Below are positions 53,080 through 64,000 of a stretch of DNA of 64,000 nt, piece by piece (within the stretch, counting starts at the first letter, position 1; each line of letters starts with the position of its first letter). Origin of the DNA: Lophius americanus (Eukaryota > Chordata > Actinopteri > Lophiiformes > Lophiidae); assembly GCA_037951165.1 (NCBI GenBank), contig JBBDHG010000153.1, forward strand, positions 2,420,001 to 2,484,000, written 5' to 3'. A program made the translations under genes and the position numbers. The notes below the pieces were generated by a model. The model had not been told where the DNA came from, did not search any database, and saw only the letters and a list, made by a program, of their open reading frames with translations.

Positions 53080-53701
53080 TACGGAAGAGGATTAAGGTCA
53101 TACCATATTTGACCATAATCCTCTTCCTACGTGAATGTTTTTTTAACGGACAGGACGGGACTCTGGGTTTATTGTCAAAATGACTTTAAACAAGGAATTC
53201 TGACTTTATTCTCAGAACTCTGACTTTAAACACAGAATTCTGACTTTATTCACGCAATAAGGCTATAGGATAATTTAAAATTCTGAATTAAAACTCACAA
53301 ATCTGACGTTGGACTCAGGATTCTGACTTTATTAACAGAATTCTGACTTTATTCTCAAAATAGGGCTACATAATAATGTTTTTGGAATTCTCAGTTTAAA
53401 GTCAGAATTTTGAATTAATTATTAATTCACATAAACTCATGATTCTGACTATATTCTCGACTTTAAACTCATAATTCTGACTTTATTCTCAGTATTCTGA
53501 TTTGAAACAGAAGACTGACTTTACTTCCAGAATTCTGACTTTATTCTCAGAATAGGAACTACATGATAATTGTTTGAAAAATCTCAGATTTATGTCCAAA
53601 TTCGGAGCTTAAAGTCTGAACTCTGACAAAAAAGTCAATATTACCAACAAAATGTTTTCCACATTGCCAAATATGGCCCTTATATGAAATCCTCTTCCAT
53701 A
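53080..53701. mobile_element. 0.6-kb terminal-inverted-repeat element with minisatellite interior
   Basis: The left end reads TACGGAAGAGGATT then, nine bases on, CCATATTTG. The right end, read on the minus strand, is TATGGAAGAGGATT and, eleven bases on, CCATATTTG. The left end carries an extra inverted copy: GGAAGAGGATTA (53083-53094) pairs with TAATCCTCTTCC (53116-53127). TA on both flanks could be a Tc1/mariner-type target duplication. There is no coding content; the interior is the minisatellite described separately. The element class is inferred from structure only. Confidence 0.65.
53150..53620. repeat. Minisatellite of TTCTGACTTTATTCTCAGAA-type units with higher-order structure
   Basis: About fifteen diverged units of roughly 20-22 bp occur, with TTCTGA/TCAGAA giving each unit a partly palindromic form. 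A longer block repeats three times: TCTGACTTTATTC, then AATAGGGCTACATAATAAT or close variants, then GGAATTCTCA or close variants (from about 53238, 53341 and 53531). Period and copy number are estimates by eye. Confidence 0.8.
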
Positions 53702-56700
53702 TAACAGAGCGTAACCAGTATGAAAAGTTTCAGCTTCGCACGTTTGGTCACCCTGCGGCTGCAGCGTGATGGTGTGGAGATGTGGAGCACAAAGGCTAAT
53801 CAATGTCATGGTGGAAACAGAGAATCCCCTGGCCCACCCTATTTGACTTAACTGCTCCGTTTGTGCTCCTACTGATCCTGTGGTCTTTGTGTACATTGTA
53901 ATGAGTGCTGACATAATCCTGCGGATTTTCCTGGAGGCCCAACCTTTGCCACCCCCATCATGCTTGGGGTTTCTCCTGCGATCAGGAGGCTGCCGGGGGG
54001 CGAAGACAGAGCCACAATGTCCGCCGACCCCCATGAGACACTTACATTTAGGGATGGTTTGAAGCTCTCTGTGATTGAGCTAGTAACCTATTTTAATCCT
54101 ATTAACACTCGCCAACAAAAACCAAATCTGCTGCAGGACAGGCAGGGCTGGGCCAGGAGGCTGGACGCAGTATGGAAATTGAGGGCTGGGGCTAGAGGGA
54201 CATACTGTGGAAGAATAAAAACTGTGTAGCAAAGAGGATAAAAAATAATTGAAAAGTCTCCACTTAAGGTACTTATTTTTTTCGTGAAAATAAATGGCGT
54301 AGGAGAATAACAAAGAACAATGAGAAGAACCCAAGGAAGTGAGAGAGAAAGAGCGAGAACAAAAAGCCTCTTTGTGCCCGTCAGCCTCAAAGAGACCAAT
54401 AGCCACTGTCAAATGTACACAAGGTTAACTCATTCAGCAAACATCCATCTTGGGACTTGAAGTTATTGACAGGGCAGGGTAATAAATGTACAGCAAAGGG
54501 CGGCACAGGAAGTGAGTCCAGTGCCTTGTGGGTGTTGGTACCTCATATGTCGAGGAACAAAAACCGGGGAGACTCTCAATGCACTTTTGTTGTGGGTGCA
54601 TGATGGGGCAGAGGGGCCAAGTATGCTGGTGGTCCTTGCCCTAGCTCCATCAGAGAGGGAAGGGTTTTACACATCTAATGTGGCAACTTAAAACCCCCCA
54701 TTGTAAGAAACAAGAGGGGAGTGACAGGGCCCATACAGACGGAAAGTGTTCTTTAGCCAAACAGGGCAGGATATGACTCTTTAAGGGGCAGGGGGGTGAA
54801 CAGACAATAGCTTGGGTGAAGAATGAAACATTGTGCAAGGAACAGTGATACTGCAATTCCTCACTAGGTGTCCACAGTCATCCCACATCGCCATGCTTGA
54901 ATATATTCCCCTGCTCTTGCCCTCCTTCTCGGTTCCACTCCCGAGCTTCCTCTCTCTCATCACCATGTCAATTTCTCATAACGGTAGCCTGATCCGACAG
55001 CAAAAGCTATATATAAGATTATAATTGTCAGTGTAGGGTGTAAGTGATGAGGTATGGTATGTCATTACGGCAGTCTTTGACACGGGTCATTAGACACAGG
55101 AGACTTAAACACAGAGGCGGCAGGCCATGAACCAAAACTCCAAGGGGAATAGCGAGCACCCCTGCTCACGGATCCAACATCATTATTTAGACACCACGGT
55201 GTATAAAACCCTGCTTCTCTCCCAGTGGAGTATCTCCAGCGCGGTGTGGGAAGTGTGCATAATCATTGAAGTGAGACACAGGATTGGCCGACTGTTTGAG
55301 ACAGGCAGTCCACTGCTGTGAACCTCCTGTGAGGTCTGCCCTTCTCTCTTCCCAGGGCGAAGTCTTTCAAGTGTCCTGAGATGCTTCTCTGACGGGCCAC
55401 GCTTCTGCTAGCCCAGCATACATTTATGTATGGGTGTGACCTTTCCTATAATGAGTTCACATCATAACCATTGACCTAAAACAAATTCACAAATGTTCTC
55501 CACGGCTTAGGTGCTGTCGAGTAAAAAAAGAAAAATCCCCACACAATCCCCCCCCCCCAAAAAAACAAGAGAGAAAGCAGGAGCGAGAGTGTAAAAGGAG
55601 GATGACATCAGTGAGAGCGACTGACATCGTAAATGTGAGAAGTATCGGTTTATACGGATGTTAGCTGGGGGCTAAGTAGATAACGGCTCATCATTACTAC
55701 GGGACAGCAAAATTCATGTGTGAAAAAGATGCTGACAGTTTAGCCTGCAGAATGCAAATTAAATGAAATAATAGCAAGTAATAATTTCACTTTATTCTTT
55801 ATTGCATTCACTAAGTTTATTATTGTGTATTATTCGAAATCAGTTCATGACAATAAGATATTTTAAATCGGACGACTCTTTTTTAGAAGTTGCCTAAGTT
55901 CTGGATTGTTCAGCCGTTGGTGTTGACAAAACTAAAGTGTTTTATAGCGAACACAGAAGAAGAGCGAAATAACAACATAACAGAAATTAAGAAAAAAATA
56001 AATTGCATCAACAACAACAAAAATAATATGGATAAAAATGACAACAACAACAATAATGATAATAACAATAATAATGATAATAATAATATGTGTCCCTTGT
56101 AGATCTATATTTCTGGAAAAAAATCTTTTTCCAAAGATAGTCAATAAAATGTAAATTAATTTATATAAGGTAAATATTGATAATTTAATATAACATTTTT
56201 TTAATCTAAATTTATTCATATAATAGTGTTCATATTAATTCATTTTTATTTATTATCAAAACAATCATATGATTATTTTTTTTAGTTGTGTTATTAGTTA
56301 TTAAAAATCCGGCTGTTGCTTACTGTGACATAAACTAAAATCTTGACGAGAATTGCGCATTTTTCTATGTTTCTATTTGTGTGCTAAAAACTGGGAGCAC
56401 AGGTTTAAAAATATTTTTTAATATTAGTTATATAGCTAGAACCTAAAATATCCTGAATAATTTACATATTATCATTTGAGTATTGGGGTCCTACTTTGAA
56501 CATATGAATCATTTTATAACGTTTTAAACCCCATCATTAAAGATACCAGCTTAAATTTCTATTTGCATAACAACACTAAATACTACTTAGACATGTCAAC
56601 TCATTTGTCACGCACACTTATATAAGCGTTAGTACCAGAGAGCTGAATGCAGAACACGGACACACAAGGTGCATTATATCACATTCTAATATCTCCAAAT

Positions 56701-59700
56701 GTGTTTGTCTAAAATAATATGAGAGAGACGGAGAGAATAAATGGCTTCTGTGGGACAGAGTCACTGTGTGTCTCTTAGAAAATACCTTGACAAACCAGCG
56801 TGTGCCCTCCTCACAATAGAAGAGACCACCCCACAAGTTACGATTGCAAATTCAACCAGGGGATGTTGGCTGGGAGGAATTGCTTGGCTGTACCGGAGCC
56901 GACCTCCTGGCTCCAGGTATATGATAAGCACTTATCAGTTTGCACTAACGGAGAACATGCATTCTGAGACTTCTTTCCTCCCTGCTGGAGTATTTCTTCC
57001 ATGTACTGTATACACCCTCCAACGGTGGCACATGTGCACACACACACAGACAAACACGAACACAAAAACGCAGCCGAAATGTTTACGTCCCGGAAAATAA
57101 TATCTCCACACAATGGAAAGAAAGGTGGCAAAATAAGTAGCTGCCCACCCTGCTCCTCACCCCAGCTCATCCTCCTCATAATTAGCTCTCTTGTGCCGTT
57201 GTGCGCCGCACAGCCAGACAGAAACAAGTGCTTCATGGGAGGAGGTATTTATCAACATTTCCATTTGCTGTGTACAAAAAGGACATAAGCAGCACATTCT
57301 CGTCAGTTCATGGACAAACTCTTCTAATTCAGTGAGGAAGCGGGCAGGTTTTCCAGCACGCGTGGCCAGACAAGCATATCACAACTAGAGCCAGGCAGGC
57401 AGATAGGGGCTCATAACAAGAGATCATCAGTAATTTTCAAAAGCACCGAGTTCCGCCATGAACGGCGTTCAGCGGGTCACAAAGTGTACTTGACAGGAAA
57501 TATGCATACTGAGTGGATCGTACTCCCCTGCTTTTGATTTGCATTGTGTATTGATTTTTTTCTCGGACTATTTAATAAAATATTATGTGTCGGTCGACGG
57601 CGGCTTTTAGGTGTCTGTGGAGTGGACCAGTTCCATTGGAGGCTTAATGATAATTGCAGCTAGTAGAGGTAAGCTCGGGCAGATTTCATTGCAGGGCCAT
57701 CAGGGCCCGCTCGCCCACCTCTACCTCCATCCCCCTTCTCCCTCCTTGTGTTACAAACACGCAAGCACGCATACACAATCACGCCAAACAACGGAGAAAG
57801 AAAGCATCAAGAGAGAAAAAAAACCCCACAATGATAATGATTTTTCAAGCAATCGCCGCACCTTTGGAATATGTGTCATGAATAAATACACTTTTTTTTT
57901 TTTCAGTTTGAGGACGGTGCTCAAGCATTTAGAGATTCCTGCTATTCTTCTACCAGTAATCTTTCCTGGAGCGTGGACCGGGCCGGTGCCACACATGCAA
58001 AGATATTAGCAGGAACTGTCTGCTGCTGGGATGCAAATCACCTCTCTCCTCCTCCCGGGAGGCCCTTATTAATGCCGTTATTGTAATACCATTGGTCACA
58101 ATGTGGCTCCCTTTGAGAGAGAAAAAAAGTCAAATATGTAACTCCCTAATAACATGATACTTATCACCAGGATGGCTTATAAAACTGTTAAACCATGACA
58201 CAAAAACACACAAATCATGTTAAGGTCCCGGTCACGCTCTCTCTTATGCTCTCTCACACACCCACCCACACTGAGGTTAGAGATTATTAAGCTGTTACAG
58301 ACAGTGGGAGTGATAAGAGTCTATTTGGCCTACAAATTAGGCATAATTAAGGAGACGTGTTGCCAAACAGAGCCACGGGTATCTACATCTGAACCAAATA
58401 TGACAGCACCCAAATCCTACGCCTGGATTTACAGAGACAAATTGTATCGGGGGTGAACTCAGGTGTGAAGGGGCTGATAGCAAAGCTGCACGCGTTAGCC
58501 GCTCCTTATATTGCTGGCTTAAAGGGAAACATGCGTGTATATCTAGGGAGGAGGCCACCAGTGTTGATGACCGTCGCCTTTTCTTTTTTTTAAGGGCTTA
58601 ATGCTCATCCCTTGTTTATATCTACAGCTACCAACAGACATGCACAAACATTAATGAGATTAAGAGGAAGCGCTGTGCAATATTTATTAGGCTAGACAAA
58701 CACTTCTGGGCTTTAGTGTGCTGGGAACAGGGCTCTCTCCAGGCGCCGGCGCTGGCACAGGCTGCCCAGGCAGGAGCGGCAGATGTCTTGAATTGCCAAG
58801 GGGATCTGCCTGCCTGCCACCCTCAAGATTGTCGCTCCACTTCTCCACACAACTTCAACATACACTCGATGTGCACGCGCGTGTTTGCATTTCTATCTTG
58901 GCCCCGATAAATTACACCCCCCCCTCTGCGCCCAATCTCCATTTCCACAAGTTGCCGCCTCCCTAATTTTTTTATTTTCACTGTGACTGCTCTTACAACT
59001 TAAAAATGCAAATGTGTGGATTGTTGTGATCGTGGATGAGGACCTCTTTGGGTTATGTGTTAACCTCCATTAGATGGGATTACTGGGACAGAGGCAGGCT
59101 GGCATTTGGTCAGTGTCACAGTGACAGCACTTGCTGCCGGAATGCCCGGCTGTCACAGGCAGTTTTATCACCGGGCTTCCTCTCCTCCGAGTATGAACTA
59201 ATAAGCCTAGAAATTACAATTGCCTCCCTGCTAAAGGCCTGATAGGCAGAAGTAATGATATCAGTGCCCTGCTAATCTTCTTGCTTTGCCGCTTTGCATC
59301 AGCCTATTGAGGCAGCAGTCATACTTACGTCTGACGAGATGTATTTAATCTCTCTGTCCGTAATGACAATAGGGACCATTTTAATATTATGGATGATATT
59401 TGTCAAGGTTCTGTCTTGGTCTTTCTCTAACACGCACCCTATTTGAGACATCCTGTCAAAGTATCAGTACATTGGTCATTTAGCCAAAGCACACACAGAT
59501 AGTCGGTCTTCATCAGGAAGTAAGTTGCAGCAGCAGTGGAGTTTCTTTTTTCCCAATTTAAATGGATGCAATTTTAAATGATCCTCAGAGTAATAGGATG
59601 ATAAAGGTACTGACGGAACTACGCAGATGCAACCAGACTTCTGCCAAGAAAATATTTTAATGTCTCTGCTGCTAGCTATTACCCAATGCTAATGGGTCAT

Positions 59701-60265
59701 TCAGTGCTCCACAGCATCCTCCAACTCATTATAATCCAAAATACATTTGACAATGCTCAGCATTCCTGCAGCATTAACACTTTTCATTATGTTGGATGTA
59801 TATCATCATAAAGGCATGTGTGTTTCCCTGAGCTGTCATTACTTTTCTCTGGTGACAGGAAGGAGGGACAGGTTTATATCAAATACAACTCTTGACAACA
59901 GAGACACCCAAGGACACCTTTCAAAGAATAGTGCATACTATTTTCTGGTATTACTTAAAACCCGGTAGCTATTATCATGACGCATCAAGATCACATGACA
60001 GCCATAGCGCTGACCTGCTTTGTGTAACAAGAATGATGGAGAGTTCAAGAGTGGAGATATTTCTGACTCCGTTTAAAGATGAGCAGTAAAATATTATTTG
60101 AGCTGCTTATCTTATACGCTCTTCTTACATTTTTTTTGTCATTTAACCACAAGAGTGAATTCAGAGTGACCTCGGCAACTAGTGAAGAAGTGATAGGAAG
60201 GACTCACAGTTGGGGGGGCAAAAATGTCTTCTGTGTAAATATTATCATAGAAATATCATAGATAG
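53702..60265. other. Intergenic stretch with regulatory-desert character
   Basis: No exon was recognised. There is an AT-rich block at about 55750-56600 that includes the AAC/AAT repeat. The segments 57600-57720, 58260-58380 and 59195-59420 look like unique, motif-rich DNA. Open frames up to 141 codons lack recognisable domains. Confidence 0.35.
56031..56092. repeat. AAC/AAT/GAT trinucleotide repeat
   Basis: Mixed ACA, ATA and ATG triplets give an Asn-rich frame that is only a repeat translation. Confidence 0.9.
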
Positions 60266-60268
60266 GCA

Positions 60269-60356
60269 ATGTGTGTGTGTGTGTGTGTGTGTGTATGCAG
60301 TATATATATATATATATATATATATATACTTTGTGGCTTTTATTGAACCACAAAGT
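60269..60356. repeat. (GT)n then (AT)n microsatellite abutting a perfect hairpin
   Basis: GT run at 60271-60294, AT run at 60301-60327, then ACTTTGTGG (60328-60336), an 11-base loop and CCACAAAGT (60348-60356). Confidence 0.95.
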
Positions 60357-60595
60357 TTTGTACGTCATTCAATATCCATGAATGACGAAAGAAAATATTT
60401 GTAAATCAAAGTGTTTGCTTGTGAATCATAGCACATTTTTAAAACAAGGTTTTTTTGTTTTTTCCAAAATGTTTTGTATTTGTAAAAGACAAGGAATTTG
60501 TATGTAAATTGTTTTTTGTATTTTCAAATCTCATTGTGTTTGTACGTGAATCGTGAACATTTGTTAAAAGTGTTTTGTTCGTATGCAACACTTGG
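60357..60595. repeat. Degenerate minisatellite with TTTGTA(T/C)GTAAAT-like words
   Basis: Recurring words are TTTGTACGTCATTC, TTTGTAAATC, CTTGTGAATC, TTTGTATTTGTAAAA, TTTGTATGTAAATTG, TTTGTACGTGAATCG and TTCGTATGC. The spacing is irregular at about 25-40 bp. I recall similar fish repeats. Nothing is encoded. Confidence 0.6.
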
Positions 60596-60627
60596 CAGGA
60601 ATTTATCTGAAATCTAATATATAATCT

Positions 60628-60700
60628 TATCCAACAGAGGAGCTACAGTAGCCCAAATTGCACAAAGGCGCCAGGACACAAATATCAGAACACTGATAGA
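60628..60700 (+). mobile_element. Short Tc1-like transposase fragment
   Basis: TATCCAACAGAGGAGCTACA, GTAGCCCAAATTGCACAAAG and TATCAGAACACTGATAGAA match an N-terminal segment of the same fish Tc1 family as the 29.6 kb copy, as I remember it. That segment is one that the 29.6 kb copy has lost. Fragment only. Confidence 0.6.
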
Positions 60701-62170
60701 ATGACAGTTTTGGGCCAAAAAAAGGGGATGTAATGTAATGGCGGATTGGTGTATATAAGTATTTGGGTAGCTCTTGCAGAAAACCTGGAATAGATCCACC
60801 TGTTTCGGAAGAAATTAAGATATTTCCGTTTTTTTTTAAAAACATTCAACATTTTCTTACAATTTGCTTTTAAGATATTCCTGGTTATAACTGCAGTCAG
60901 TCAGTAAAAAGCCGCTGGTGGACACTATACGTACTCTACATAAAATGGTATTGAGCCAAAGTTATTGCGGATATTTTGGATATAAAAACAGAAGAATAAA
61001 TTGTAAAAAAAAAATTAAATCTAAAAACAAGAGATATTGAAGTAGCACCTTTTAAGACAAAGCTGCAGATCCGAACAGAGGATCTCCGTGCTCTCTTCCT
61101 CAATGTGATTTACTGTGCCGAACAAACACGGCAAGAGAACATACACACACACACACACACCGGGCTGAAGGATCGATTGTCGTCATAGAAACTCTGTCAT
61201 TAGATAAATGACTGCTTCCCAAGCTGTCAGATTAACTTTGACAGAACAATCAACACTATGTTATTTATGCTCGGCTGACAAAGAATCATTTTGGCTTGAT
61301 GAGAAGTGAACAATCCCACTGTGTCCCTAGTTGTCCTATTCAGGAAAGTATGTCATTACAGGGGTTGAGTTATGGAACATCGGACTTCCGTTACTGTCTG
61401 TTTATAGGGCCAACATTTGAATCCCTCTCCTATGACATGGAAATGAGCCTCGAGTTATTCATTGGCAACTTGTTGAAATGGACTTCCTGTCAAGCTGCGA
61501 GCTCTAAAACTCACTAAGAAGTTTTAAATCAGGCAAATATAAACAGATCCTGTTACATGCCATCTTGTGCAGGAAATAACAGCACCAGTTCGTCTCCAGT
61601 TCTTACCATATGGTGCCTATTATTTCAGCAGGAGGAGCACAGCAGATGTATATTAACATACAGCGCGTACACACAGGACGTGTGAAGTGAAGAACTGTCA
61701 TTATTATTATTATGATTTGATGCGTTCCATGCCGTGCAGACAGGAAGTAGTCAACATTCGCTTCAGCGGGTTACACACAGGGTGCTATATACAACATGAG
61801 AGATGCTTTAATGAGATTACACCAAAAAACCATGGCCAAATTTTCAGTCACTCACATCCTGATGCGTGGGAACTGAGTATCACCCCACTGTCTCCTTTGT
61901 TTCCATCCTCTGTGTTTTCCCAGAATGATTGCCTCTCCGCTTTATGCTCTAATTTGAAATCTGTTTGGCTTTCCTTGAGGAGAGCATTGTTCTTTCCTGC
62001 GCTGTTTTGTTAATGAGTACTGTTAAGAACATCATTATTTTTTAAGTATCATTTGGGTGTTCACAGTGGGTGATCTCGACAATAATCTGTTTTCTTGTTT
62101 CATATCCAGAGTGACAGCATTGGGCGCCCCTCTAATACCCGCAAAATCATTAGCCCTGAGAATCTTTGGT
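60701..62170. other. Intergenic stretch, nothing assigned
   Basis: No repeat family or exon was recognised apart from the AC run and a short ATT run near 61700. Confidence 0.35.
61143..61160. repeat. Short (AC)n run
   Basis: Nine AC units. Confidence 0.9.
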
Positions 62171-62172
62171 GT

Positions 62173-62180
62173 GAGCGAGA

Positions 62181-62237
<57 letters not shown>
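62173..62237. repeat. (GA)n microsatellite
   Basis: A purine GA run of about 60 bp with one GG interruption at 62201-62202. It encodes an Arg-Glu repeat in an open frame that is not a gene. Confidence 0.97.
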
Positions 62238-62239
<2 letters not shown>

Positions 62240-63060
62240 TGTAATGAAGACGTATTAACTACGGGTAATTTAGTTGTTCTTCAGCTCGAATTTCCCTTCG
62301 CTCTGCTAGTTGGTTTTATTTGCATTGATGTCTGCTCAGAAGTAGTTTGCTTCCCGAACAAAGGGGCTGGCGTATGTTAAGTGCTTTTGAAATCACAAGC
62401 GTTGCAGCCACTAGGGCCGGGCCTGATGAAAGGGTGTGAAATGCAATGTGGAAATCGATTTCACTATCTTCTCATTTGGCCTCGCCAAAGCACAGTTTTT
62501 TGTCAAAGCAGCAGACACTGGGCTTCTGTGTTCATGTGCGCACATTTAACACACTTCACGCGATGAAGGACTAAGAACGGGCAGCCTTTGCTTAGAGCCT
62601 GATAAATTCATGCAAATTACTGCCATGCTATGGACAGAATACATTAAAGCTCTTTAGTCTTAATATGTTTGGTTCTGCTATGGAGGCTTAATGAGCAAAT
62701 AAGGAGAGGAGGCTGGCGTGAAAGGGTGCATGATGGCGAAGGAAAGGCCATGACAGAATAAGAATAAGCCACTTGTAAGATACAAAGGTCAAATACTTGA
62801 TTTTCATTCCCTCAACAACAGACACAATTATATTACAGTTACACTAATGTGAATGCTGTCATACAAAAAGAACGATGGGTGGAAAAAAGGGGCAAGTTCC
62901 AGGAAGTCAGGGGTCCCCCGATAGTGTATGCATGTCATTATACTCAATGCAGTCTGTCAATGTAGCGGCGAAAATGAGCATCATCAATTTTGTTCCATTT
63001 CCAGAAAAAAAAATGCTCTCTGTTTTTCCAAATAGCTGCGTTGTTGCCATGACTGGAGTC

Positions 63061-63088
63061 ATCCATCCATCCGACCATCCATCCATCC
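63061..63088. repeat. (CATC)n tetranucleotide repeat
   Basis: About seven units with one CGAC interruption. The same tetranucleotide forms the LINE tail at 39.53 kb, but no LINE sequence adjoins it here. Confidence 0.85.
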
Positions 63089-63252
63089 CCAGTGTATGTG
63101 TCCATTGAATGTAAATGACAGCTCAATGTCTACGCTGTCACAAAAGGGCCACAGAAAGCAACAACAGTGTGAGAGCTCCTCTGTGGAGCGCTGGCAGTAC
63201 CATCTGTGGGGATGGGTAAACAGGAAACGCACACAATGAAATTATAAGGCAT

Positions 63253-63276
63253 TCTCTCTCTCTCTCTCTTTCTCTC
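63253..63276. repeat. (CT)n microsatellite
   Basis: A short CT run. Confidence 0.93.
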
Positions 63277-64000
63277 CCGACGCTTTTGTGATTAATGGCA
63301 GTGATATCCGTCAAGCCGCTTGACCATATTTAACACTGCCACAGCAGTTTGCAGCTGTTGTGTATTTTTTGCGCCCCACTGCAGAAAGAGCGGGAGGCCC
63401 AATCAAATGAAAGAGTCACTCCGGTTGATTCTTTTAGCGCCGTAACTCAGAGCGTGATCCCTATAAACAGACGAGCGGACCTAATGGCAAGGCCAACTGA
63501 CATGACACCAGCCAAAGAAAAGTTGGAGGAAAAACATCACCTCGCTCTGAGCTTTGTCCTGCGAGACGAGGTCTCTTATTGGCTGGGTGGGATCAGTCAG
63601 AATCCAGGTCAGGCAATGAGCTCGGGGAGTCAATTAAAGGAGCTCCATCTTAATAGGGCTGTGATGTGAAGCCATAACAGCGGTATCTTGGCTCTTGCTT
63701 GAGGTGGCCAGATCTCTTTTGTGACATGAGCCAAGTAAATAAATAGCCAAATGAGGGCACACAAAAGCGTCGGCAATATCCCAGGGCACCTATTATGCAA
63801 GGGGCAGGGAAAATTATGCCCTCAACAAATTGCTAATGATGAGCCAGTGATGTCTTGTTAAGCGACATTGTTTTCCCTCAGATCCCATTGTGTCTGTGTC
63901 GTGTTCTCCATTTAACGAGACACATAAAAAAAAAGAAAAAAAAAAGCGACTGAGCGGCTCTGCGATATTTTTCTTATGTCTATTCTCTTTTTCCTCCGCT

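Larger units (their letters stand above)
62238..64000. other. Intergenic stretch to the right edge
   Basis: No exon was recognised. A perfect octamer ATGCAAAT is at 62610-62617. A CT run lies at 63253-63276, a CATC repeat at 63061-63088 and an A-rich tract at 63927-63947. Confidence 0.35.

Overview
This window is nuclear DNA from a ray-finned fish, very probably a teleost. Three things point to this: relics of fish-type LINE, Tc1 and MITE families, dense AT, CA/TG, GA and CT microsatellites, and one recognisable vertebrate coding exon with correct splice structure. It is almost entirely non-coding. There is no bacterial, plasmid or viral gene organisation, no CRISPR array, and no tRNA or rRNA gene that I could recognise. 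Nearly all open frames in the window are chance frames, translated repeats, or fragments of dead transposons.

The only host gene I can defend is the first coding exon of a Ral GTPase-activating protein catalytic alpha subunit, best matching RALGAPA2. It lies on the minus strand at 13430-13535. It starts at an ATG with an in-frame stop three codons upstream and ends at a consensus GTGAGT donor. The GC-richer, CpG-bearing block around it (about 13.07-13.74 kb) is read as its 5' UTR and promoter. That block contains an unusual cluster of GTTAGC/GCTAAC/GCTAGC words. Positions 1-13429 are then intron 1 of this gene (exon 2 was not found). This intron contains an internally deleted LINE, further LINE fragments and long AT tracts.

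From about 13.74 kb to the right edge lie about 50 kb upstream of the gene with no coding exon that I can recognise. The first part (13.8-25 kb and 37-40.5 kb) is AT-rich and contains miniature elements with CACTGTAAAAA-type ends, a three-copy dispersed repeat of about 310 bp, LINE 3' ends, minisatellites and a diverged tandem duplication. Stretches at about 20-22, 25-37 and 41-64 kb look more like unique sequence with homeodomain, SOX, POU, GATA and TCF-like words, as in a vertebrate regulatory desert. They are interrupted by a decayed Tc1 transposon (29.6-30.2 kb), a LINE 3' end (46 kb) and a 0.6 kb inverted-repeat element whose interior has become a minisatellite (53.1-53.7 kb).

From memory, human RALGAPA2 on 20p11 faces a long gene-poor interval leading to KIZ, XRN2, NKX2-4, NKX2-2 and PAX1. 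The desert here may be the fish counterpart. That is inference and needs an alignment. I found no convincing new multi-gene system. The most interesting items are structural: the promoter word cluster, the inverted-repeat/minisatellite composite, the tandem duplication, and the LINE deletion that removed the reverse transcriptase active site.
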